From: Propionibacteriales bacterium
GTDB lineage: Bacteria; Actinomycetota; Actinomycetes; Propionibacteriales; Nocardioidaceae
Reading direction: 5' to 3'
Length of the DNA: 64,000 nt
NCBI GenBank assembly: GCA_026392455.1
Contig: JAPLCB010000004.1
Span: 682,001-746,000, forward strand
A program made the translations under genes and the position numbers. Positions 51,034-59,803 of the stretch are shown here, piece after piece. Each line of letters begins with the position of its first letter. The first letter of the stretch is position 1. The notes under the pieces were generated by a model. That model did not search any database. It was given only the letters and a program-made list of their open reading frames with translations, and had not been told where the DNA came from.

Positions 51034-52157
51034 TGGGTACGTTCCTGCTCGTATTTTTCACCGTCCTGGTGCTGTTCGTGGTCCTGGTACTGGCCAAGAC
51101 GATCCGGATCATCCCCCAAGCCCGGGCGGGCATCGTCGAGCGCTTCGGCAAGTACCGCGCGACACTGTCGCCGGGACTGAACATGGTCACGCCGTTCATC
51201 GACCGGGTCCGCTACGTGATCGACATGCGCGAGCAGGTCGTGAGCTTTCCGCCGGCCCCGGTCATCACCGAGGACAACCTGGTCGTCTCGATCGACACGG
51301 TGATCTACTTCCAGGTCACCAACCCCGTCGCAGCGACGTACGAGATCGCGAACTACATCGCAGCCATCGAGCAGCTGACGATGACCACTCTGCGCAACGT
51401 CGTCGGCGGCATGACCCTGGAGCAGACCCTGACGTCGCGCGAGGAGATCAACCGCGGTCTCTCCGGAGTGCTCGACGAAGCGACCGGGCGCTGGGGCGTT
51501 CGGGTCGGACGGGTCGAGATCAAGAGCATCGACCCGCCGCCGTCCATCAAGGACGCGATGGAGAAGCAGATGCGCGCCGACCGGGAGAAGCGGGCCGTCA
51601 TCCTCACCGCGGAGGGACAGCGCCAGTCAGCGATCCTCTCCGCGGAGGGCAACAAGCAGTCCGCGATCCTGAACGCCGAGGGTTACCGCGAGTCCCTGAT
51701 CCTGAACGCCCAGGGTGAGCGCGAAGCCGCCATCCTCAAGGCCCAGGGTGAGGGCCAGGCGATCCTGACGGTCTTCCAGGCGATCCACGACGGCCAGCCG
51801 GACCAGTCCCTGCTGGCCTACCAGTACCTGCAGATGATGCCGAAGATCGCCGAGGGCCAGGCGAGCAAGCTCTGGATCGTCCCGTCGGAGTTCACCAAGG
51901 CACTCGAGGGCCTGGGCTCGACCGTCAACGACATCGCCGGGATCCCCAAGGAGACCGACGGGCCACGGGTCCGGGTGGACATGGGTTCGGACGAGCGCAT
52001 CGCGGTCGGCGGCAGCGCAGCGCTGTCGAGCGCCCACGAGAGCGTCGCCGAGGCGCTGCGCGAGGCCCAGGCATCCGCCTCCGACGCCAGCGCGGCGCCC
52101 GCGACCGACGTACCACCGGTTGATCCGGACGCAGGTCCGCAGCCTCCCGGACAGTGA
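51033..52157 (+). CDS. SPFH/Band 7 family protein (stomatin-like)
   Basis: IRIIPQARAGIVERFGKYRATLSPGLNMVTPFIDRV, DIREQ-type segment, LRNVVGGMTLEQTLTSREEIN. Confidence 0.94.
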   Translation: MGTFLLVFFTVLVLFVVLVLAKTIRIIPQARAGIVERFGKYRATLSPGLNMVTPFIDRVRYVIDMREQVVSFPPAPVITEDNLVVSIDTVIYFQVTNPVAATYEIANYIAAIEQLTMTTLRNVVGGMTLEQTLTSREEINRGLSGVLDEATGRWGVRVGRVEIKSIDPPPSIKDAMEKQMRADREKRAVILTAEGQRQSAILSAEGNKQSAILNAEGYRESLILNAQGEREAAILKAQGEGQAILTVFQAIHDGQPDQSLLAYQYLQMMPKIAEGQASKLWIVPSEFTKALEGLGSTVNDIAGIPKETDGPRVRVDMGSDERIAVGGSAALSSAHESVAEALREAQASASDASAAPATDVPPVDPDAGPQPPGQ

Positions 52158-52909
52158 GTCCCTGGGAGTTCCTCGCGATCCTGCTGGCCGGGACCTGGGC
52201 CGGCACCATCAACACCGTCGTGGGGTCGGGGACGCTGATCACGTTCCCGGTCCTGCTGGCGTTCGGCGTGCCCCCCGTGACGGCCAACGTGTCGAACACG
52301 ATCGGTCTCGTTCCCGGATCACTCTCCGGCGCCTGGGGCTACCGGGACCAGCTGGTCGGGCAGCGCGGCCTGGTGCTGCGGCTGGGCAGCGCAGCCCTGC
52401 TCGGCGGCACCATCGGAGCGGTGCTGCTCCTGGTGCTGCCGTCCTCGGCCTTCGACGCCATCGTGCCGGCGCTGATCGCGCTCGGCCTGGTCCTGGTCGT
52501 TCTCGGACCGCGGATCTCCCGGCGGGTGGCGGCCCGGTCCGACGGCGGCCTCCCGGCCCACGGTGCTCCGTGGGTCTGGCCCGCAGTCGGCGGTGCCGGC
52601 ATCTACGGCGGGTACTTCGGAGCTGCCCAGGGTGTCCTGCTGCTCGCGATCCTCGGGATCGGCGTGGACGACACCCTGCAGCGCCACAACGCGGTGAAGA
52701 ACATCCTGGCCGCCCTGATCAACGGTGTCGCCGCGGTGATCTTCATCGTGGTGGCTGACGTCGACTGGTCGATCGCGCTGACGATCGGCGCCGGCGCGAT
52801 CGTCGGCGGGCAGCTGGGCGCGAGGATCGGCAAGCGCCTTCCCCCCAACGTGCTCCGCGCCGTCATCGTGGTGGTCGGCGTGGTCGCGCTCGTGTCGTTC
52901 TTCGTCTAG
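52154..52909 (+). CDS. Sulfite exporter TauE/SafE family protein
   Basis: 251 aa; LAGTWAGTINTVVGSGTLITFPVLLAFGVPPVTANVSNTIGL, GGYFGAAQGVLLLAILGI. Confidence 0.92.
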   Translation: MSPWEFLAILLAGTWAGTINTVVGSGTLITFPVLLAFGVPPVTANVSNTIGLVPGSLSGAWGYRDQLVGQRGLVLRLGSAALLGGTIGAVLLLVLPSSAFDAIVPALIALGLVLVVLGPRISRRVAARSDGGLPAHGAPWVWPAVGGAGIYGGYFGAAQGVLLLAILGIGVDDTLQRHNAVKNILAALINGVAAVIFIVVADVDWSIALTIGAGAIVGGQLGARIGKRLPPNVLRAVIVVVGVVALVSFFV

Positions 52910-52918
52910 CAGGCTGAC

Positions 52919-53665
52919 CTAGTCGGTCGAGCGCAGCCGCTGGAACCGTTCCAGAGCGGCGCGGGGCTCGGCCTCGACCCGATCGTCGGGGATCCGCCGG
53001 AAGAGCCAGAGCAGGAGGTCGGCGGCGCGGTTCCCGGCACCGTCGTTCGGTGTCACGGTGTGCGAGACCGTCCCGGGGACGTCGCCGTCGGAGATCGTCA
53101 CCCGTGCTCCGTTGACGGGGATCGTGACGGTCGCCCCGAGCCCTGCTGCGTCCGGCATCGGCCACCGGACGTTCGCCACGCTGTGGGTCAGGAACTCGTC
53201 GACGGCGTCCAGCGCGACCACCGGATCCATCGACCAGGTACCGGCCCCGGTCGCGTTGACAGCGTCCCAGTGGTGGACGGCGGCCTCCTGGACCTGGTGG
53301 CGGGTGATGAAGCCGACGTTCTCCTCCAGGCCCCAGGTCCAGCACGGTGCCTGCTGGTCGGCGTCGCGCAACGTCGCGACGAGGACCTCGACGCCGGCGA
53401 CCAGGGCGCCGACCAGGTCGGTATCAGCTGGTCGCTGGGGCCTGACCAGGTCGTCCGGTTCGTCGAGGAGCCGGTCCCGGGCGATCTCGTTCCAGAACCA
53501 GTGCACACAGGTCAGGTGCCAGACCAGGTCCGCGACCGACCAGTCCGGGCAGTGTTCGATCCGCTCGGACAGGTTCCCTTCGGCGGCCGCAGCCAGGCCC
53601 TGGGTGTGGCTGCGGATCGCGGCCAGGTAGTCCTCGACCGGGAGTCGTCCGCGCAGGTCCGTCAT
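52919..53665 (-). CDS. Maleylpyruvate isomerase/mycothiol-dependent (DinB-like, TIGR03083-type) family protein
   Basis: 248 aa; CPDWSVADLVWHLTCVHWFWNEIA, HQVQEAAVHHWDAVNATG. Confidence 0.8.
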   Translation of the reverse strand: MTDLRGRLPVEDYLAAIRSHTQGLAAAAEGNLSERIEHCPDWSVADLVWHLTCVHWFWNEIARDRLLDEPDDLVRPQRPADTDLVGALVAGVEVLVATLRDADQQAPCWTWGLEENVGFITRHQVQEAAVHHWDAVNATGAGTWSMDPVVALDAVDEFLTHSVANVRWPMPDAAGLGATVTIPVNGARVTISDGDVPGTVSHTVTPNDGAGNRAADLLLWLFRRIPDDRVEAEPRAALERFQRLRSTD

Positions 53666-53674
53666 GACCGCTGA

Positions 53675-54034
53675 CTACCCGCGGGACGCCAGGCCGATCG
53701 CGCCCGCGATGACGGCACCGACAGCGGGAACAGTCAGGCCGATGCCGACCGACTGGTCCACCGCCCCGGACTTCATCGCTTGCACGCCGGCGAAGGCGTC
53801 GGCTCCGTCAACGGCGATCCCCAGCGCGACCAGCTTGCGGCGGGCGGCTCCCGTGGAGAGCAGCGTGATCGCCCCCAGGGCGATCTCGCGGGAGCCGAAC
53901 ATCCGGGTCATGTAGGGAAGCTGCGGGTTGCCCGGCCCGTCCAGGCGGAACAGCTTGCTGGCGAGGTCGGGGGAGGCGAGGGCACCGATTCCGATGGCGA
54001 TACGGCCGAGGGCGAGTCCGGTCACAGGGTTCAT
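53675..54034 (-). CDS. DUF4267-like small membrane protein
   Basis: 119 aa; GRIAIGIGALASPDLASKLFRLD..MTRMFGSREIALGAITL. Confidence 0.65.
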   Translation of the reverse strand: MNPVTGLALGRIAIGIGALASPDLASKLFRLDGPGNPQLPYMTRMFGSREIALGAITLLSTGAARRKLVALGIAVDGADAFAGVQAMKSGAVDQSVGIGLTVPAVGAVIAGAIGLASRG

Positions 54035-54080
54035 GCTCCGACGCTAGTGCATCGGTCCGCGCCTGCGGACGGAGTTGCGG

Positions 54081-55037
54081 CTAACCCCGCCCGTCGACGT
54101 AGGCGGTGAGGAAGGTGCCCACCTCGTCGAACACCTTCGTGCGGGCCGCGGCACGCGACAGCATCACGTCGTGCATCGCCCCGTCGACCTGGACCAGCGT
54201 GACGTGCCGACCGAGCAGGGGAGCCCGCCGACGGATCTGCTCGACGTCCAGCACGATGTCGGTGCTGTGGATGTCCGGGTGGTGGATCGAGTTCGGCTGG
54301 CTCGAGCGGCTCGACGAGAGCACCAGCACCGGAGCCCGGACGTCGATACCGCGGGAGATCCGGATCTGGCCCTCCCGGATGGCGCGGATCCAGCCGGCGT
54401 ACACCGGCCAGGACTGGATCGGCTTCCAGTCGAGGTTGAAGTCCCACTCGCCCTCGTGGTCACGGTGGATGCTGCGGCCGTAGAAGCCACTGACCTTCCG
54501 CTTGATCTCCAGGTCCGGGCGTCGCGATCCCACCCGGCGGATCACCGGGATCGCCAGGTTGCGGGTGACCGCGTCGCCCTGCATGTCCAGCCACGGCGCG
54601 TTGAGCACCATGCCGGCAATGTCGAGCCTGCGGGCCGCGGCCCACAGCGGTACCACCAGACCCCCGGTCGAGTGCGCGCTGAGAACGATGTGGCCGTAGT
54701 TCGCGCTGATCGCGTCGTACGCCTGGTCGAGCTCCTCGTGGTAGGTCCTGAGGTCCTCGATGTAGTTCGGCGTCTGGTGCGGCCGCAACGACCGACCGTA
54801 CTTGCGCAGGTCCAGCGCGTAGAAGTCGTAGCCCCGGTTGCACCAGAAATCGGCGTGGTGAGTTTGGAAGAAGTAGTCCGCGAAGCCGTGCACGTGCAGG
54901 ACGGCCTTCCCGGTCGACGGCCCGTCGGCGGGCCGGTGCACCAGGGTCGCGACGACAGCGCCTTCGTGGTCGGGCTCCAGCTCCAGCGTGCGGGCGAGGT
55001 AGGGCGCCCCCAGGAGATCAGTGCTGGTAGGTGCCAT
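54081..55037 (-). CDS. Alpha/beta hydrolase
   Basis: KAVLHVHGFADYFFQTHHADFWCNRGYDFYALDLRKYGRSLRPHQ, IVLSAHSTGG nucleophile elbow; start refined to MAPTSTDLLG. Confidence 0.88.
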   Translation of the reverse strand: MAPTSTDLLGAPYLARTLELEPDHEGAVVATLVHRPADGPSTGKAVLHVHGFADYFFQTHHADFWCNRGYDFYALDLRKYGRSLRPHQTPNYIEDLRTYHEELDQAYDAISANYGHIVLSAHSTGGLVVPLWAAARRLDIAGMVLNAPWLDMQGDAVTRNLAIPVIRRVGSRRPDLEIKRKVSGFYGRSIHRDHEGEWDFNLDWKPIQSWPVYAGWIRAIREGQIRISRGIDVRAPVLVLSSSRSSQPNSIHHPDIHSTDIVLDVEQIRRRAPLLGRHVTLVQVDGAMHDVMLSRAAARTKVFDEVGTFLTAYVDGRG

Positions 55038-55545
55038 GGAGGATTGCCCGCCCGAGGGTCTTGAACGCCAGGTTGAAGCTGACCACGGCCGCCGAGGCGT
55101 CGGAGTCGACACCGAGCGTCGGGGTCTTCACCGCGTGCACGACGAAGTAGTACCGGTGGACCTGGTCGCCTGCGGGCGGCGCGGCGCCCATGAAGGCCTT
55201 CGGGCCACCGTCGTTGCGACACATGAAGGCGCTGCCCGGCAGCGGTGCGCCCTCGGCTCCGGCACCGACCGCGAGGCTGGTCACGTCAGCCGGCACGTCG
55301 ACCAGGACCCAGTGCCAGAATCCCGAGGGGGTCGGGGCATCGGGGTCGAAGCAGGTGATCGTGTAGCTCTCGGTGCCTTCCGGAGCGCCGCTCCAGGTCA
55401 GCTGGGGCGAGGTGTTCCCGTGGGCAGCGACCTGGTCGTCCTTGAGCGGCTGGCCGTCGGCCACGTCGTCGCTGGTCACCGCGAAGGAGGCGACCTGCGG
55501 CAGCAGGGTGTACGGATCGGGGTGGACCGGGCGTTCGATGCTCAT
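55018..55545 (-). CDS. YbhB/YbcL (PEBP) family protein
   Basis: 175 aa; PQLTWSGAPEGTESYTITCFDPDAPTPSGFWHWVLVDVPADVTSL. Confidence 0.92.
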   Translation of the reverse strand: MSIERPVHPDPYTLLPQVASFAVTSDDVADGQPLKDDQVAAHGNTSPQLTWSGAPEGTESYTITCFDPDAPTPSGFWHWVLVDVPADVTSLAVGAGAEGAPLPGSAFMCRNDGGPKAFMGAAPPAGDQVHRYYFVVHAVKTPTLGVDSDASAAVVSFNLAFKTLGRAILHGTYQH

Positions 55546-55614
55546 GGGACAAACCTAGTCCGAGTGGTGAACCTGCGTCAGCAGCCCGCGCAGCGTTGAG
55601 GGGAGAATGCTCCC

Positions 55615-56841
55615 GTGACCGAGTTCCCGACGTACCCCTCCGGACTGAGGCTCGCCGGGCGCAAGGTGGTCGTGGTCGGAGGTGGTCAGGTTGCCCAGCG
55701 GCGGATCCCCGGGCTGATCGCCTCGGGCGCCGTGGTGACGGTGGTCTCCCCGGTCGTCACCCCCGCGATCGAGGGCCTCGTGGGCGGTGGGGAAGTCACC
55801 TGGATCGCCCGCGACTTCGAGGACGACGATCTCCAGAAGGCCTGGTACGTGATCGCGGCGACCGACCGGGCGGACGTCAACAGCCGGGTCAGCGAGGTCG
55901 CCGAGGGCCTGCACACGTTCTGCGTCCGGTCCGACGACGCGACCCACGCCAGCGCGTGGACGCCCGCTGTCGGCCGGCAGGGCGAGGTCACCGTCGCGGT
56001 CCTCGGCGACCGGCGCCAGCACCGAGATTCCCGCCGCACCGCTGCGCTGCGGGACCGGATCATGGAGAGCCTGCGTGCTGGTGCGTTCGACATCGAGCCG
56101 TTGCGGCGGCCACCGGGCGTGGTGCTGATCGGGGGAGGTCCAGGTGACCCGGACCTGATCACCGTGGCCGGACGTCAGGCGCTGATGGAGGCCGACCTGG
56201 TGGTGGCCGACCGGCTCGCCCCGCGCGAGCTCCTCGGTGACCTCAGCCCGGACGTCGAGATCGTCGACGTGGCGAAGCTGCCACGAGGGCGCTCGGCGCA
56301 GCAGGAGGAGATCAACCGGATCATCGTCGAGGGGGCGCTCGCCGGGAAGCGGGTGGCCCGGTTCAAGGGTGGCGACAACTTCGTCTTCGGACGCGGCTAC
56401 GAGGAGATCCTGGCCTGCCGTGAGGCAGGGGTCCCGGTCACGGTGATCCCGGGCATCAGCAGCCCGATCGCGGTCCCCGGTATCGCCGGCATCCCGGTCA
56501 CCCACCGCGGCATCACCCACGAGTTCACGATCATCTCCGGCCACCTGCCGCCGGGCCACCCGGAGTCCTTGGTGGCGTGGGACGGTGTCGCTCGGATGCG
56601 GGGAACGGTGGTGCTGATGATGGGCGTGGAGAACGCCCCGGCGATCGCCGCGACCCTGGTCGAGCTCGGTCGCGACCCGGAGACCCCGGTCGCCATCGTC
56701 TGCGACGGAACGATGCCGACCGAGCGGACGGTGCTGTCCCGGCTGGGGCGCCTGGCCGAGGACCTGGTGGTCCACCAGGTCAAGCCGCCGGCGATCATCG
56801 TCATCGGTGAGGTCGTCCGGGTCGCCCATCCGGAGGTGTGA
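55615..56841 (+). CDS. Uroporphyrinogen-III C-methyltransferase with siroheme synthase-like N-terminal domain
   Basis: 408 aa; KVVVVGGGQVAQRRIPGLIASGA, VVLIGGGPGDPDLITVAGRQALMEADLVVADRLA, RFKGGDNFVFGRGYEE. Confidence 0.93.
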   Translation: MTEFPTYPSGLRLAGRKVVVVGGGQVAQRRIPGLIASGAVVTVVSPVVTPAIEGLVGGGEVTWIARDFEDDDLQKAWYVIAATDRADVNSRVSEVAEGLHTFCVRSDDATHASAWTPAVGRQGEVTVAVLGDRRQHRDSRRTAALRDRIMESLRAGAFDIEPLRRPPGVVLIGGGPGDPDLITVAGRQALMEADLVVADRLAPRELLGDLSPDVEIVDVAKLPRGRSAQQEEINRIIVEGALAGKRVARFKGGDNFVFGRGYEEILACREAGVPVTVIPGISSPIAVPGIAGIPVTHRGITHEFTIISGHLPPGHPESLVAWDGVARMRGTVVLMMGVENAPAIAATLVELGRDPETPVAIVCDGTMPTERTVLSRLGRLAEDLVVHQVKPPAIIVIGEVVRVAHPEV

Positions 56842-56844
56842 TCG

Positions 56845-57648
56845 GTGGCAGTCCGGATCGACATCGACTCGTCGGACGACCCGCGCCTGGCCGACTACCG
56901 GGACCTGCGCGACGTCCAGCTCCGCGAGAGTCTCGAGGCCGAGCACGGTCTCTTCCTGGCCGAAGGTGAGAAGGTCGTGCGGCGGGCAGTCGAGGGCGGG
57001 TACGTGCCGCGCTCCTTCCTGATGGCGCCCCGGTGGCTGGAGGGACTCGGCTCGGTGCTGGACCGCTCCGACGCACCGGTGTACGTCGTCTCCGAGGCGC
57101 TCGCCGAGGAAGTCACCGGCTTCCACGTGCACCGCGGCGCGCTCGCGTCGCTGCACCGGCCTGCGTTGCCGAGCGTGGACGAGGTGCTGGACGGGGCCCG
57201 CTCGGTCCTGGTTCTCGAGGACGTCATCGACCACACCAACGTAGGGGCGATCTTCCGCTCCGGCGCGGCCCTCGGCTTCGATGCGGTGCTGCTGTCGCCC
57301 CGGTGCGCGGACCCGTTCTACCGACGGTCGATCAAGGTCGGGATGGGGGCGGTCTTCACGATGCCGTGGACCCGCCTGCCGGAGTGGTACGGCGCGCTGG
57401 AGAACCTCAGCAGCCGCGGATTCACCACGGTGGCACTGACCCTGGCCGAGGACGCCCAACCGGTCGACACGGCCGTCGCCGGCGTGGACCGGCTGGCCCT
57501 GGTGCTGGGGTCGGAAGGACCCGGGATCTCCGACCGGTGGCAGAGCACGGCCGATCGCCGGGCGATCATCCCGATGTCGCCGGGGATCGACTCGCTCAAC
57601 GTCGCCGCCGCGACGGCAGTCGCCTGCTACGTCGCCCGCAATCGTTGA
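56845..57648 (+). CDS. TrmH/SpoU family RNA methyltransferase
   Basis: 267 aa; VLEDVIDHTNVGAIFRSGAALGFDAVLLSPRC, LVLGSEGPGIS, IPMSPGIDSLNVAAATAVACY. Confidence 0.93.
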   Translation: MAVRIDIDSSDDPRLADYRDLRDVQLRESLEAEHGLFLAEGEKVVRRAVEGGYVPRSFLMAPRWLEGLGSVLDRSDAPVYVVSEALAEEVTGFHVHRGALASLHRPALPSVDEVLDGARSVLVLEDVIDHTNVGAIFRSGAALGFDAVLLSPRCADPFYRRSIKVGMGAVFTMPWTRLPEWYGALENLSSRGFTTVALTLAEDAQPVDTAVAGVDRLALVLGSEGPGISDRWQSTADRRAIIPMSPGIDSLNVAAATAVACYVARNR

Positions 57649-57772
57649 ACCGGGCCCGCCGCGCACACGAGAAGGGCCTTTCGCTGCGTATCCGAGCGCC
57701 CCGCAGTCTCCGGGCTCGGCCTAAGCCCCTTTTGAAGCGCGCGGCAGGCGCGACTCGACGGAGTGCCGGGCC

Positions 57773-58351
57773 CTACTCGACAGACGGCCAGCCGGGCGGG
57801 TAGTCCGACGCCTCGGCTTCCATCTGCTTGGTCAGCTTCTTGCGCAGCCGGGTCGACAGCCGGTCGCCGAAGACCATCCCGGTGGTGTGATCGGTCTCGT
57901 GCTGCAGGCAGCGCGCCAGGAGTCCGTCCCCGGCGTACTCGACCGGGTCCCCGTGCAGGTCGAGCCCGATGACCCGGGCGAAGTCGGGGCGGGCACAGGG
58001 GACGAAGGCCCCCGGATAGGACAAGCAGCCCTCCTCACCGTCGTCCAGCGAACGGTCCCGTCCCTCGGGGAGCTGCAGGACCGGGTTGCACACGACGCCC
58101 TGGTGCTCCGTCCCGTCCTCGTCCGGGCAGTCGAAGACGAAGACCGCCAGATCGGTACCGATCTGGCAGGCAGCCAGACCGACGCCCTCCGCGGCGTACA
58201 TCGTGGCAACCATGTCGGCGACCAGGGACTCGAGGTTCGCGTCGAAGGTGGTCACCGGCCGGGCCGGCCGGTGCATCACGGTCTCGCCCCAGCGGGTGAT
58301 CGGGCGGACGGTTCCACCGGTCGGCAGGACGGACGAGGAAGAGCTGGACAT
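57773..58351 (-). CDS. def: Peptide deformylase
   Basis: AAEGVGLAACQIGTDLAVFVF, EEGCLSYPG, LQHETDHTTGMVF. Confidence 0.95.
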   Translation of the reverse strand: MSSSSSSVLPTGGTVRPITRWGETVMHRPARPVTTFDANLESLVADMVATMYAAEGVGLAACQIGTDLAVFVFDCPDEDGTEHQGVVCNPVLQLPEGRDRSLDDGEEGCLSYPGAFVPCARPDFARVIGLDLHGDPVEYAGDGLLARCLQHETDHTTGMVFGDRLSTRLRKKLTKQMEAEASDYPPGWPSVE

Positions 58352-58412
58352 GCGCTCAACCCTAGAACCGGAAACTCGTGACTCGCGCCACGCCCCCAGG
58401 TGTAGCGTTACG

Positions 58413-58429
58413 TGTAACTCGCAGTTACA
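58413..58429. promoter_or_regulatory. Candidate operator upstream of the acyl-CoA dehydrogenase pair
   Basis: Perfect TGTAACT-CGC-AGTTACA palindrome; an additional GTTAC half-site at 58407. Confidence 0.55.
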
Positions 58430-58438
58430 GTTTCTCCC

Positions 58439-59803
58439 ATGGCATTCGACCCCGTGAAGAGCGTGCTCGCCGCAGGTGGCAAGCACGGACTCAGTGACAG
58501 CGAGAAACGTGACCCGATCGGCCTTGCAGTCGTCGCGCTGAACAAGTTTGCGCAGAGCGACCTCATCGACCGGCTCGGGCTCCGCAAGACCAGCGAACAG
58601 ACCGTGTTCCGGGTAACCAGCGCGGGGTTCAAGACCGCTAGCGCTGCCGGCCGTGCGTTCGCCCGAACAGGTGGCAAGGGAGGTGGCAAGCGCGTCCCGG
58701 CGGCCGCGAACACCGGCCTGTTCGACCTCACCCCGAGCGAGGACGAGCAGATGCTCGTCGACGTCGTCACCGACTTCGCCGACGAGGTCGTCCGCCCGGC
58801 GGCGTCCGAGGCCGACGAGGCCTGCGCCGCACCTGACGAGCTGCTCAAGGCCTCGCTGGAGATCGGCCTGCCGATCCTCGGTGTGTCCGAGGAGCTCGGC
58901 GGCATCGCCACCGAGCGGTCCGCCGTCGCCGGCGTGCTGGTCCACGAAGCGCTCTCCCGCGGCGACATGGGGATCGCGGTCGCGTCCCTGGCCGCCGGTG
59001 CCGTCGCCACCGCCCTCTCGCTCTACGGCACCGACGAGCAGCAGTCGACCTACCTGCCGGCCTTCGCCGGCGACGAGGTCCCGGCCGCCGCGCTGGTCCT
59101 CGCCGAGCCCACTGCGCTCTTCGACCCGCTCACGCCGGCCACGAAGGCGGTCCGTCAGGGCAGCGGTTACGTCCTGAACGGCACCAAGGCCGCCGTCGTC
59201 CGCGGTGCCGACGCCGAGCTCTTCATCATCGGTGCCGAGCTCGACGGCAAGCCCCAGCTGTTCCTGGTCGAGTCGACCACCGACGGCATCACGGTCGTCT
59301 CCGACCCGTCGATGGGGGTCCGGGCCGCCGGACTGACCCGGATCGAGCTGACCGACGTCGCGGTCGAGGACGTCGCCCTGCTGGGAGACTCCGCGACCTA
59401 CCGCGAGGTCGTCCAGAACTCCAGGCTCGCCTGGTGCGGTCTGGCGCTCGGGACCGCGCAGGCCGTCCTCGACTACGTCACCCCGTACGTGAAGTCGCGG
59501 GAGGCGTTCGGCGAACCGATCGCCCACCGCCAGTCGGTGGCGTTCATGGTCGCGAACATCGCGATCGAGCTCCAGGGCATGCGGTTGGTGACCTACAAGG
59601 CAGCGAGCCGGGTCGCCCAGGGCAAGGACGCCTCGCGGGAGATCGCGCTGGCCCGTCGGCTCTGCGCCGAGCGCGGGATGCAGATCGGCCTCGACGGCGT
59701 CCAGCTGCTCGGCGGCCACGGGTACGTCAAGGAGCACCCGGTCGAGCGGTGGTACCGCGACCTGAGAGCAATCGGACTGATGGAAGGCGCGGTGCTCGTA
59801 TGA
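58439..59803 (+). CDS. Acyl-CoA dehydrogenase with ~95-aa N-terminal extension
   Basis: 454 aa; LTPSEDEQMLVDVVTDFADEVVRPAASEAD, GLDGVQLLGGHGYVKEHPVERWYRDLRAIGLMEGA. Confidence 0.92.
   Translation: MAFDPVKSVLAAGGKHGLSDSEKRDPIGLAVVALNKFAQSDLIDRLGLRKTSEQTVFRVTSAGFKTASAAGRAFARTGGKGGGKRVPAAANTGLFDLTPSEDEQMLVDVVTDFADEVVRPAASEADEACAAPDELLKASLEIGLPILGVSEELGGIATERSAVAGVLVHEALSRGDMGIAVASLAAGAVATALSLYGTDEQQSTYLPAFAGDEVPAAALVLAEPTALFDPLTPATKAVRQGSGYVLNGTKAAVVRGADAELFIIGAELDGKPQLFLVESTTDGITVVSDPSMGVRAAGLTRIELTDVAVEDVALLGDSATYREVVQNSRLAWCGLALGTAQAVLDYVTPYVKSREAFGEPIAHRQSVAFMVANIAIELQGMRLVTYKAASRVAQGKDASREIALARRLCAERGMQIGLDGVQLLGGHGYVKEHPVERWYRDLRAIGLMEGAVLV

Noticed and set aside
55555-57666. 703-aa minus-strand ORF
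   Set aside because: Antisense to the SUMT and TrmH/SpoU genes, low-complexity Arg/Asp/Gly composition, no recognisable domain.
57674-57735. Bidirectional terminator between the TrmH/SpoU gene and def
   Set aside because: Some complementarity (CCGAGC/GCTCGG, AAGGG/CCCTT) but the stem is interrupted; not strong enough to list as a feature.
57773-59737. 654-aa minus-strand ORF
   Set aside because: The C-terminal part is peptide deformylase (start 58351); the remainder is antisense to the acyl-CoA dehydrogenase.
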